Shown here: piece by piece, positions 25,378 to 35,804 of the stretch
Numbering within the stretch: position 1 is the first letter of the stretch
Layout of the letters: the number at the start of each line of letters is the position of its first letter
NCBI GenBank assembly: GCA_025642065.1
Contig: JAODUP010001197.1
Coordinates: 1-64,000 of the forward strand
Length of the DNA: 64,000 bases
Source: Paralvinella palmiformis
Lineage: Eukaryota > Annelida > Polychaeta > Terebellida > Alvinellidae
Direction of reading: 5' to 3'
Notes under the pieces: model-generated
Told to the model about the DNA's origin: nothing
The model's database searches: none
Seen by the model: only the letters and a program-made list of their open reading frames with translations
Translations under genes and position numbers: made by a program

Positions 25378-25879
25378 AAATATATCTCTAAATATATAAC
25401 TAACTATCTATATAGCTAACTATCTATATAACTAACTATCTATTCCTTTACAGAATAAACCACGTTGTAAACAATAATAACAATTGTGAAAGACAATCCT
25501 TGTAAGTGCCGAATTATATGCATTATATCATAAATACTTAGAACAAATAAAAATCACATTTAACTGAAGTTTTACTTTCTAATATAGTGTTGCCAACAAA
25601 TATCGAGATGAAAATGTGTTTATCATTAGTTAGTTTACTCGCTTGCCTTTTTCTAAGTAGATTATAAAATGAATTTTCAAGATGTGTAAAATAAGAATTG
25701 GAATAATAAGTTTGGCTGTGAGGTTTTTCGAAGTTTGCATATTAGCCCTATGAAGGAATTTACCGATCGTGCCCAGTCTAGAATCACAGTTGTGTCACCT
25801 TTTTTGATCACCGAAAGGTGTCTTATCGTCTGAACTATTAATGGAAATCCTTCAAAAGTATATGCCTCTTTTCACCTTA

Positions 25880-26495
25880 ACCCCTTTGCCGTTTTGGTGC
25901 AGCATATCATTACTTCTTATTCACAACGACGTATCACTAAACGTAGACCCAGGAAAGGTCACAGCACTAACACTATAAGATTTATCTGCAGCTTTTGACA
26001 CCATCAATTATTGTGTTCTTTTCATCGGCTATCTTATTGGCATGGCACATACAGCACGCCACTCACTAGGATCTGGTCATTCTTGCCAGATAGGTCTCAA
26101 TCAATAAAATAAGAAACTGTTTTTCGGAAGCATTTCCCATGTTTTGCGGCATCTCCAAGGCTCTATTCTGTTTACGCTGTATAGCACACCACTAAGCTAT
26201 CGTAATCATAGCCATAAATTAGATCATCATTTATATGCAGATGACACCCAAGCATACATATTTGTATCTACACCAAACATAGATAGTTCTCTTACACAGT
26301 TAGGAGGCTGTCTCCCTGACATCTCTGGCTGGATGATAAACAGTAGACCTAGGCTCAATGCAGACAAAACATATTTCATTATTATAGGTACACCAAGCCA
26401 AACTTAGTAGCTTCTTCCCTACACCCATCCTTATTCACATCACCACACTGTCACTCCCTGTACGTCATCTTGGTAGTGATTTTAATTACAACAAT
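25880..26495 (+). pseudogene. LINE reverse transcriptase fragment (L2/CR1-like)
   Basis: The start encodes an LDLSAAFDT-like RT motif A (read as *DLSAAFDTIN at about 25,978-26,008, with a stop in place of Leu). Then comes a LPDRSQSI-like segment near 26,092. The 87-codon ORF at 26,144-26,407 has LQGSILFTLYSTPLS (motif B region), HHLYADDTQAY (motif C, YADD) and LNADKT. These are standard for L2/CR1-group non-LTR retrotransposons. The frame shifts at least once upstream of 26,144. The 3' side is cut by the inverted repeat's right arm at about 26,500. No endonuclease or 3' UTR is attached. Confidence 0.85.
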
Positions 26496-26503
26496 ATATA
26501 TTT

Positions 26504-26652
26504 CTATAGATAGATAGATAGATAATTAAGGCAATTCATGACCAATTCATTCAAACACGACGCTTAAAGATCTAAGCTTTAAATACTATAATGTGAAAAA
26601 GTAGGAAGCACTTTATTTTGTAATACGTTTATTTATTATTGTAACTTCTCAG
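26504..26652 (-). repeat. Inverted repeat, right arm with short GATA run
   Basis: Reverse-complement partner of 25,111-25,256. It starts with (GATA)n at 26,506-26,524, much shorter than the TATC array next to the left arm. Confidence 0.85.
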
Positions 26653-26914
26653 GAATATATTACACGTGGCTGTTTCTTATATTATATTCGCGACCATCGC
26701 CGTATTCATCGCTATATTTCTCTTTTAGTGTATTAAATTAAAGGAATGTAAGCCAGCACTTAGAACTAAATATGCAATAAATAACAGAAACGATTTCTCA
26801 GTATATTTTAGAGACAAGTAACGGAAATCGACTAGAATTGTTGGCTATTGTGGCTATTTGCACCGCATATCACCTATCAACTGTATACAAATGAGTTCGA
26901 CTAAGGATCAATAA

Positions 26915-26917
<3 letters not shown>

Positions 26918-26949
<32 letters not shown>

Positions 26950-26962
26950 TCTCTCTCGCTCG

Positions 26963-27008
<46 letters not shown>
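26918..27008. repeat. (CT)n followed by (AT)n
   Basis: CT tract with minor interruptions, then about 45 bases of AT. Confidence 0.95.
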
Positions 27009-27010
<2 letters not shown>

Positions 27011-27465
27011 GTTTTGGTTACTTTCTTTATTCAGCGAAACAGTATTACTTTCTACAAACACATGTAAGTGTTCATGAAGTTCATGCCTATAATTTTAATA
27101 CGGGCAGATCATATTCTTTGTATCAATACATTCTGTAAATATCATAAGCTGACAATAACTATCTGATTTTGCCGCCAATAGATCCTATGCAACTGACCTT
27201 TCGTTTTAACAAAAGATGATGGATATTTATCAGAAATAATACTTAATGAAATATAAAACAATATACTTTTAATATGTAGGGTATATGAATAGGAATTATA
27301 TGGTTTTATTGAGTTTTAATGATACAACGTGAAGATATTGTATCGTGATTCTAAATATATAATAAATAAAGCGTTGGTGTAGTATGATGATAGTCTAAAA
27401 CCTTTTCAGCTAATATTAATAATCTTTTTTGCTAGATGTCTCGACGAAACTCGCCCTGCAGGGTG
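27009..27465. other. AT-rich sequence, no gene seen
   Basis: No supported feature. Confidence 0.45.
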
Positions 27466-27855
27466 AACAAGATCATCATCTTCAGCCATGATCAGTCTAT
27501 TGCACGAGGAAAGCCTTAGCATGTTGTCTACAAAGGTCACGGTTTCTTGTTCTCGTGTACGAGTTCACATTGTCCCAGTACTGGTATAGTTTATTTATCC
27601 ACCTTTTTCGACACCTTTCTCGATTTCTTTTGCCACCCTTGGGTGTCCAAACAGTCATCGTTGTACTCCATCTGTTATCCGTTCTGCGGCTGATGTGACT
27701 GGTCCATGTCCATTTTCTATTTTTAATTATTTCCATAATGTCCATAACTTTAGTTTGGTCCCTAACCAACTTGTTAGTTTTCCGGTCTTTATATAGGTGA
27801 TGTTGAGTATGTTTCGTTCGATGTGGTGTTGTGATGCTGACAATTATATTTCAGA
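27466..27855 (-). pseudogene. LINE ORF2 C-terminal fragment (RTE-like)
   Basis: The minus-strand ORF at 27,769-27,497 (90 codons) has TWTSHISRRTDNRWSTTMT, then a basic GKRNRERCRKRW patch and a C-terminal RDLCRQHAKAF. This matches the conserved tail of LINE ORF2 proteins with the G-H-I-x-R-x-D-x-R-W pattern. Just upstream on the minus strand a frameshifted RRILNITY-like segment continues the protein (about 27,850-27,790). Family usage suggests an RTE or Proto2-like LINE. It is truncated at the 5' end, next to a CA microsatellite. Confidence 0.75.
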
Positions 27856-27927
27856 TTTGGCTAAAAACCATTTCTAGCATCACACACCTTTGCTTTCGTG
27901 TGTTAAATATCTGAGATAAAATTCACC

Positions 27928-27929
27928 CG

Positions 27930-27984
<55 letters not shown>

Positions 27985-28090
27985 ACACACACACACACAC
28001 AACACACACACACGACACACATACACACACACGCGCGCACACACACGCACGCACACACATGCGCACACATGCATGCGCACACACGCACAC
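27928..28090. repeat. (CA)n microsatellite with CGCA variants
   Basis: About 160 bases of CA with interruptions. Confidence 0.95.
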
Positions 28091-29955
28091 AATCGAATTT
28101 CTTGATATGATTAGCTACGCGTTTGTTTGTTAGTTCGGTTCTAGCACCTGTAAAATAACAGTTGTCTCTTTATTTTGACTACAAATTCGTTCAATTTGTT
28201 TACAGCTTTAAAATGAAGTTGGTGACTGTTTGTGGTTAATGTATGTGTAGAACTATCTCTGGATCTAGAGTCATGTCTAATAATTATATTCGGCCTCATA
28301 TATGAAATAATATTAAATATGGGTCATCGTGACACATGCCTCAACACAGACTGAGATTAATTGTTCACACTCATACTGCATGCTTTCACCTTATTTGTCA
28401 TTTATCCGAAATGAGCATCCACGATATATAATATTAGGTATTTTGCAGATGTTGTAAGGCAAGAATGCACCAGCTGTCGAAATGATAAACCATAAAAATG
28501 GCACATATTCACTACCTGGAAAGTTGGATACACTGAAATGTTTTGATTGGTTGAAAACACGCTTAGAATATAACATAGCAACACACGCATATGCACACGC
28601 ACACATCCATGTATATATCAAACTCGACGATTGCCTGAGAACATATGAATTGATTTACATGCCACCGATGTTGTTTTGGAACTTTTGTTTAATGATTGGC
28701 ACTAAGATATTCAAATAAAATCGAATCCCATCTGACACTTTGAACGTTGTAAATAGAAATATTACTTACACCAGTGGATACTACTAGTAATTCCATAGTA
28801 GAGAATATTTGCATCAAGTATATCACTCTAAGCCTGTTAGTGTGATTAATTCAACGATAGTTCTTAATTTATGGCCAAGTAAAGCAGAATTCTTGTTTAA
28901 TTACTAACATTTTCTGGTGTTTGTTTATTTATTGATTGGTTGTTTGCTGCGTGTGTATATGGGCGCGCATATGCCTCTGTGTAGGTTTGTATATGTTTAG
29001 AAAATATAATTGATTATTTATGAATCTTTTCTAGTAAGACACCATCACTCTACTTCCCAATGCACACAATATTTATATCTTGAATGGATAAAGACAGTCT
29101 ACCCATGAGGTAACATAACACAAATAGTTCACTATATAAACACCTTACAAAACCGACCTAAATTAACTTATTAGTGTATGAACATATTTAAACTGTCCGT
29201 CTATAATATTTTCTGGGTAGAAAATTTACATCAAGATAAAATCGACTAATAACCAAGAAGAAAACTACCCACTATTGTGAAGTTGTGGTTCAAGTAATTA
29301 TAGGCGCTATATTTGCTACTTTAAACATTTCGCAGAACACATTCTGTGTTACATGTTAACCCTGGGGAGAAATATAGGTAAAGAACGTCTCGAATTTCTA
29401 ATATCAAAATATGTTTGTATTGTGGTGGCTGAGCATATCTCTTCCTGATGTGTTTATAACATACCACCGCCTGACGGGTCGCCAGCGTTGTAGGTTGTGA
29501 AAACACCTACCACTATCTGAACATTTCTTATTATGACCGCATTATCGAACAAGACTGTCATTATTGGCATAAAGAGTTCACACGATTTAGCCTACCCACC
29601 ATATGCATATGCTAACAAATCACGGATGTATGCAGTAACTAATTGCAGTGGTTTAAGAGTTAGTCGGATAACGTGTCTATTTCAGAATGAGTAGTATTCC
29701 TAATTATAGGCTATCATGATTATTATATCTGGTTCTCCTTTATCTAGTCCAGCAAACAGCTCAATTATTATTTTATTGGAGAGGCATAAATGACTGTCGA
29801 TATAAACGAACATGCTCTGATTGGGACATGACATAAACATGCAGTTAGGCTATCCATAATCCCAATTTCCCCAGCTGTAGTGGGAAGATTCGTGGTTGTA
29901 GAGATAGGCAGATTTCTTGATTAGTATCCATGTTTAGTTGTATGCCTATTGTGTC
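28091..29955. other. AT-rich sequence, no gene seen
   Basis: Several ORFs of 60-78 codons overlap on both strands near 28.4-28.7 kb and 29.3-29.5 kb. None has a recognisable motif. Confidence 0.45.
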
Positions 29956-31177
29956 CAGGGTTGGTATAATCGTAATCGCCATTTCCATATGCAATGTAAT
30001 CGTAATCGTAATCAACTACGTTGTAAATGTAATCGTAATCAGTGATTACTTTCACGGTTACACAAAATGTTTGATTATTTATCTATGCATTTATCTATGT
30101 ATGAATACTTACATATTTATTTTATATCGTGCCAGATATATGGCTTGGTATGTAAGGCAAAAGTTAACATTAAAACTGATTGACCCATTGACGGTTTGCT
30201 GTCATATTTAAACACATGATGATTTGTCAGTTTATTTGTTCTATGAACATGAAAGGAAAATGTGTTATAACACTGCTTCAGATGTTGCTATGATACTTCA
30301 TTTAAACGGGCATTTCAAATTAACTCGCGTAATTTTCATACGGTTATGCCCAAACTAGTCACACAGCCCGTAATCGTGCATGACTACTTTCTGACACCGC
30401 CGTTCTAGATCCAGCTCCAAACGATCATGATTGGCCACCAGTCGGATGACAAAGTGCTAATTAAGTTAACCCACGCGACAGTGAACATAAACAAGGCTCC
30501 ATGTTGGCCCCCGATCGACATACGGGGTGACACACGTGGGCATTAGAAGGAGATCAAAGGTCGAAGTACGCAATTGGGAGGCGGCCACATTATAGTAGAA
30601 ATATATAATTTAAAGCATAGCAATAATTTAAGACTGAAAAGGTGGTCTACTTACAGAGGTGGTCAATATCTAATTATCCGCTTTAGTATAGAGACCTTAC
30701 CTGGCTATTGTAACACCACACGTGATGCATTTCGTTACTAAATATATTTTCAAGCAATTACATTGATATTGTTGCACTAATCTCAGTTTGCACTGATCTC
30801 AGTTATCTCTACAAATACCTGTGCATTCATGAGAAATGTATTACTTGCTCCTTTGCTCTATGGTGAATATTGATCTCGGAAAAGAAAAACAAATTAACGT
30901 AGTAGAATGGCATCAAAGACTTTTGTACATTTTCATTTGAAGAACATACCAGAAAGTGCATCTAGTTCTTATAAATCAACATGTAAATTCTGTACTATGT
31001 TTATGTCAGTATTACACATGTAACCGAGCAAATGTATGTGAAGAATCACATTCATGTTTGGGTTAAATACACTGTAATCGTGATTGTAATCATGATTACT
31101 TTACAATGTAATCGTAATCGATTATATTAAGAATGAATGTGATTGAATACCTTGGTTCTGTAAACGTCCCAACCCTG
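29956..31177. mobile_element. Non-autonomous hAT element with TIRs and TSD
   Basis: The left end reads cagggttgg (29,956-29,964) and the right end reads ccaaccctg (31,169-31,177), a perfect 9-base inverted pair of the hAT type. The flanking 8-mers are attgtgtc (29,948-29,955) and attctgtc (31,178-31,185), identical at 7 of 8 positions, which fits the 8-bp target duplication of hAT elements. Both subterminal regions are filled with the hexamer taatcg and variants (about 29,966-30,052 and 31,075-31,125), likely transposase-binding repeats. The 1,222-bp element has no transposase coding. ORFs inside are short and unrecognised. Confidence 0.85.
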
Positions 31178-31395
31178 ATTCTGTCATGGTGTAACTTATC
31201 AGAATCTTACTGTGACCTGCCAGATGTCTAATAATACAGATGTTGGGAAGCCTTTTGTAGCTCCTACTCGGCATCTGGTGCAAGACAATGGAATTCATGT
31301 AATTGAAGACATGAGAGTGAATCTGAAATATCATTATTAATGTCATATTTGCTCCTGCGTGATATTCATCTTAGGTATAGTAGATATCCTTTAAT

Positions 31396-31399
<4 letters not shown>

Positions 31400-31451
<52 letters not shown>
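31400..31451. repeat. (AT)n microsatellite
   Basis: About 50 bases of alternating AT. Confidence 0.95.
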
Positions 31452-31453
<2 letters not shown>

Positions 31454-32097
31454 ACCATATGATCTGTGATTCCTCATTATTCACCTCATTATATAACCTT
31501 CTTGTCACTAGAATGGAGCCGTTGTTGTGCTACATCTCATTTCCCTCTATCTTCTATGCTAGTTGGCACACTGATAAAAATCCGTTATGTAATTTTTCTT
31601 CGACCCTATTGTGTTATATTGCATGTGGTATACAGAGGCGGTTTTATTATGATATAATTTACTTGATATACAAATGCAGCCCAACTGTGTAATATTTTAC
31701 TTGCCACACATATGGGGACCTATTCTGCTCTATGTTACACAGAAGCATTCCTTTTATTATATAATCTTTCACATGGCCAACAGACTCCGCATTAATGTTC
31801 TGTATTTGACATGTGGATCAGAGGTTATGTGTTTGTACCAGTGCATTGTTCATTTGAGGACTCGTTATAATATTCTAAACGTTTTTTATATTTTGAGAGA
31901 TAAATCCCTCATGTTTTGCTGAGGCGATTTGATAAAAAGACCACTGACCTAACTTAGCTATATTATTACTGCCGATAATATATTTACCAGTGTATGTATG
32001 TATAAATTGCTTGTGCTATGTGAGAACATATTTTAATTCTGTTTTAAATATTAAGCGCATTAGAACACTTCAAGTTGAATAAGGCATAATAGAAAAA
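31452..32097. other. Unrecognised sequence with overlapping short ORFs
   Basis: Three plus-strand ORFs of 63-82 codons lie between 31,459 and 31,922, rich in Tyr, Cys and Ile. A recurring ctattntg-like pattern hints at a very old tandem repeat, but I cannot define a unit. Confidence 0.35.
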
Positions 32098-32098
32098 A

Positions 32099-32137
<39 letters not shown>

Positions 32138-32168
32138 CATCATCATCATCATCATCATCATCATTATT
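32098..32168. repeat. (ATT)n followed by (ATC)n
   Basis: Trinucleotide array that switches from ATT to ATC at about 32,138. Confidence 0.95.
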
Positions 32169-32439
32169 ATCCTTCTCACACTTTGGCTAGGTTAACGTAG
32201 ACTAAGCAGGAATTATTTGCTTATTTAAAGTGCTGATGCCTCCAAATCCAGGATGGCCGCCGTCGGGCTTAAATGTATTTAAGTAAATATAATTTTACCA
32301 AACAAGTTAGAAGCTTTAATGAAATGTGCTTTTGTAGGTTTTTATATATGGGGAATCCAATGCCATATTTAGTTTTGAGATCAAATGTCAATATATTAAT
32401 TGAAACTCATATTGATTGCAAACATTGTCGTTTTGAACG

Positions 32440-33230
32440 TTGAATTTAATTCGTTAACCAGAAATCAATCTGCCTTGCGAAACATGTTCACCAGCTCTTT
32501 CGAACGTGTATCTTAGTGAATGGTATTTACCATTCCTATGTGTTTCGGAGTGAAGTAATTGTCCCCACTAGCTATATACATACGATCCTGAGCAATGCTT
32601 ATAATTCTAAGCTGTAGTCTGGCTTCGTTGTTATCATCGTTTAGAGGCTGACTACATAATATTAAGTTCAGAAACATGTACAGGCTATGAGGTATGCAGT
32701 CCATTGCTGTGTCGTCGCTGATGTCTATCCATTCTGGGTTGGGATATGACAACATGTAGTCACTGATCCACAGTGACACATGGACCATAGTCGGGAACGT
32801 ATCATCATCCTCATGTTTGAATGCAAGTATGTTAATATCATTGCTTATACTGACACATTCCGGAATGTTGATGAAACCAATACAGTACGAAGTTAATTTT
32901 GAGGCTGTTCATGGAGTACAATAACTTCGTAGATACCCACCAAGACGTTCAGCTGATCTGTCCCTGAAAGTGTTCTCCCGACTCAGAAATAAAGATGATA
33001 TATCTATTTGAACATCACAAGCTATTCTGCAGTACCGGTCCTACACGATATCCAAGATATCCGCTTGCTGTGTTGATTGTTCCAGATAATGCAATTGAAC
33101 TCATTTGAGTTGGTCATACTTCGCTGCTTCAGATATTCTGCTGCTCACTTTCATCTCTTGTATGACACGAAGCGCTTCTTTCTGATCTTGATGACAAAAG
33201 ATACACTGCTTCTTTAAATAAACTTGCATT
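32440..33230 (-). pseudogene. Fossil of an unclassified transposon protein family
   Basis: The minus-strand ORF 32,788-32,513 (91 codons) ends IAQDRMYIASGD, then FTPKHIGMVNTIH. After a stop it continues in frame with DTRSKELVNMFRKA (about 32,512-32,470). The pattern of TPKHIG, then T-R-S-K-(E/N)-L-V, then F-x-x-A is one I recall from multi-copy uncharacterised proteins in molluscs and cnidarians. Those are presumed to be transposon-encoded. Upstream on the minus strand, in broken frames, is a segment with SSRISEAAKYDQL (about 33,155-33,115). I do not know its biochemical function. Several stops make it non-functional. Confidence 0.5.
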
Positions 33231-33417
33231 AAATAAAAACAAAGAGTCGATAATGGCTTTATTAGTAATTACAATAACATACAGTTATTAGGTATAACAT
33301 AAGTATTAGGTTAACAGAATGGGTTATCGGAAGACAAATAATACCACCTGAAATATATGTTCCTTAAACCAGTGACCGGATACAGTAATTTCCAGCATAA
33401 ATGAATAAAATTCTATC

Positions 33418-34300
33418 TATCGATTTTATATCGGACCAAATAATTATTGTATGTATACTAAGCTAGTTGGCGAAATTATTAAACGTTGTAATATGAAATA
33501 TCATTGTTATGCCGATGATATACATGTGTACATGACTTTGAAGCCATGCGATAAATGGAATAATATATCATTTTCAATGGAAGCTTTGTATTGCAGACAT
33601 AAGTACTTGGATGAACAGCAACATGCTGAAATTGAATAAGGACAAGACATAATTCAATGTTTTCTCATCCAAGCAACATGTAAAGTAAACTGAGAATCTC
33701 CGCATTAAGGTAGTAGTATCCAGTTATATAAATTATTCCATGTCTGTAATAAATCTAGGGCTTATATTAGATAACACCCTGGATTGGAGAAGCAGGTGAA
33801 TTCTATATGTAAGTCCTGTTATCATCAAAGAAGAAATATACGACTTATCCGTAAGTACATAAATGATGAGACGTGCAAAACTTTAGTCCAAGCCCTTATT
33901 ATGTTTTGACTGAACTTTGCCAATACATTTTTATATAATATCCACCTCTTTCTGACAAACCAGCTACAGCGAACACATAACACCAGTTTTGTTCCACCTG
34001 TACTGGCTTCCTTTACGTTCCAGATCATTGTACAAGATCCTGTTTCATACACTAAAAGTAGTGAATAGAATAGCACCACTTTATCTAAGAAGTCTGATTG
34101 AAAACATAAACCAGTGAGAATGCTCCGACCTGAGTCCTATTCAATTTTGAGGGTACCAATAAGACATAGATCAATGTATAGAGAGAGATTCTTACCAGCA
34201 TCAGCTCCGAGGCTGTGGAACGAGTTACCAGACTACATTAAACTCGCAGAAACTAGACATATTTTGTAAGGTTCTTAAAACATAGTTTATGATATGTATG
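33418..34300 (+). pseudogene. LINE reverse transcriptase fragment (CR1/Jockey-like), 5'-truncated
   Basis: It opens at about 33,439 with a GP-x-x-YCMYTK segment (end of RT motif B), then MKYHCYADDIHVYMTLKP (33,493-33,546; YADD is the catalytic motif C) and a KLNKDKT segment. After frameshifts come NLGLILDNTLDW (about 33,742-33,790), a thumb-region segment near 33,830-33,900, and LWNELPDYIKLAET (34,214-34,255), the common LINE C-terminus. The 5' part (endonuclease, RT fingers) is missing. At least two frameshifts and several stops show it is dead. It is directly followed by its own 3' UTR. Confidence 0.85.
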
Positions 34301-34635
34301 TAGCAAGTCACCATTGAACCACACGCACGTGTTGTTTGTTGCAAGCTGTGGTATCAAATGGTATGTTTTTACGTGCTTCCACTTTTTGTACGTAGCCTGC
34401 ATGTAGCCGCTTTCCTGTGGGCGTGACATATTTGTCGCGTACGAAAAGCGAATTAGCTGGTTCCCACATGCTGATGAGTAGACCAGACACATGCTTAGGT
34501 ATACGCACACATTTTTCAATATGTGGAGGTATGGAACATTTTATTTTTAGATTAATGTATGTATAGTTGTATTTAGATTTATGGAGGTAGGTTTCGAAGG
34601 ATGTTTAGATATGTTGATGCTCTGTGCCTGTTGCC
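34300..34635 (+). mobile_element. 3' UTR of the preceding LINE
   Basis: Defines the family's 3' region for this window: a block at 34,303-34,340 containing accattgaaccacacgcacg, then gtagcctgcatgtagccg, gacatatttgtcgcgtacga, gctgatgagtag, and a terminal ctctgtgcctgttgcct at about 34,619-34,635. Other copies or parts are at 6,880-7,290, 7,355-7,449, 16,838-16,910 (minus) and 35,555-35,790. The minus-strand ORFs here are not genes. Confidence 0.8.
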
Positions 34636-34679
34636 TCTTACTATGTACCCTAAAACGCACATTGCCCGTGCCAGACATC

Positions 34680-35240
34680 TTATCTATTTCCATCCAGATT
34701 CCTTATTACACCAATGTAAGAAAGTTATGTCGTTATTGCAACATGTTTGAGTTTATTAGCTTTGTTATGTATAATGTAGAATCTATATTGTTGTCCTCTT
34801 ATGTGGTCTGGCGAAACGACCTATTAATTCATACAATGCTGCTTGATGGATTTATACTCCTGGAGTCGTTTGTTACTCCGGCAGGCATCTCCAGGACAGA
34901 GTTTTTTCCCATATTATGAGTAATTAGATTACACTGATATAGGAAATTTGTTAAATGTATAGCTATTATAATCCCACGTTTTGCAGTATCGGAGTCTGCC
35001 TGAAATCCGCTGTTCTCGAATGGGTCAAATAGATAAATGGATGGCGCTTTAATTTAGATCCCCCCACCCCTAACTGATATACTTGGGGACGCTAAATTAA
35101 GCGTGAATGAACGTTCCTTAGTGATGAACGGAAAGTATGAGGGTTAGCTGTTAGGTTCGAGTAAATCGTAGTATTTACTCAGGTTTGAGACGATATTTCG
35201 TTCTAGTCCAGTAATAATCCATTGTGCGGTATTGCTACTT
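34680..35240 (+). repeat. Dispersed repeat family D, plus copy
   Basis: Aligns with the reverse complement of 57,060-57,620. Shared blocks are tatactcctgga (about 34,854-34,865), gtttgttactcc, gcagtatcgga (about 34,984-34,994), gggacgctaaatt (35,086-35,098) and gatatttcgttctagtcc (35,192-35,209). Both copies lack coding potential. The 112-codon ORF at 34,581-34,919 spans the LINE end and this repeat, so it is unlikely to be real. Confidence 0.65.
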
Positions 35241-35439
35241 TGTTTTTATTTTATTTTAATCGCTTTAGTGAGTCCATACTGTGTTAGTGTACATTCTCTT
35301 TGTTATGAACAAACTGTAATGTTTGTTAACACGCTGAGGCTATATATAGGGCTTAAATTTTTCCTTAGGTTAAGAAGAACTTCACGCCAGACCAGTGGGA
35401 CTTTATTGATACATGCTTCATATAGGTAGGATTTATTCG

Positions 35440-35790
35440 TTATTCAAACCCCAGAAAAAATAAGGTCAGCATCTGGGTGTAAAATCTTTATATAGGTTTT
35501 TTTTACCAAAAAAATTATTTAAATTTAAAACTGTTGTCAAAATGTTTATAATTATTAGCAAGTCACCATTGAACCACACGCACGTGTTGTTTTTCGATTT
35601 TTATCAAATGGTATTTTTTTTCTGTTTGTTTTTTGTACGTAGCCTGCATGTAGCCGTTTTCCCTTGGGCGGACATATTTGTCGCGTACGAAAAGCGAATT
35701 AGCTGGTTCCCACAGGCTGATGAGTAGCCCAGAAATTTAGGTATAGCACACTTTATCAATATGTGGAGGTATAACATTTTTTTTTAATTT
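35440..35790 (+). mobile_element. LINE 3' UTR, third copy, homopolymer-distorted
   Basis: The block 35,559-35,593 is identical to 34,303-34,338, and tttgtcgcgtacgaaaagcg onward is nearly identical to 34,432-34,470. Between these, poly-T runs replace normal sequence (35,611-35,635), and gggcgtgacat has become gggcggacat. Distortion confined to homopolymers, beside otherwise near-identical blocks, looks like poor consensus sequence rather than normal decay. The copy fades out in poly-T and AT near 35,790, where the Penelope-like element begins. Confidence 0.7.
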
Positions 35791-35804
35791 TTGGGTTTTG
35801 TTTT

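Noticed and set aside
31459..31922. Three overlapping Tyr/Cys-rich ORFs as a small membrane protein gene
   Set aside because: No promoter, splice or family support, and stop-free length is expected by chance. A vague internal periodicity could not be turned into a defined repeat.
34430..34500. CTGATGA near GAAA in the LINE 3' UTR (also at 7,135 and 35,716) as a hammerhead ribozyme
   Set aside because: Read as a circularly permuted hammerhead, stem II can pair for 3 bp, but stem III does not close onto a suitable cleavage triplet.
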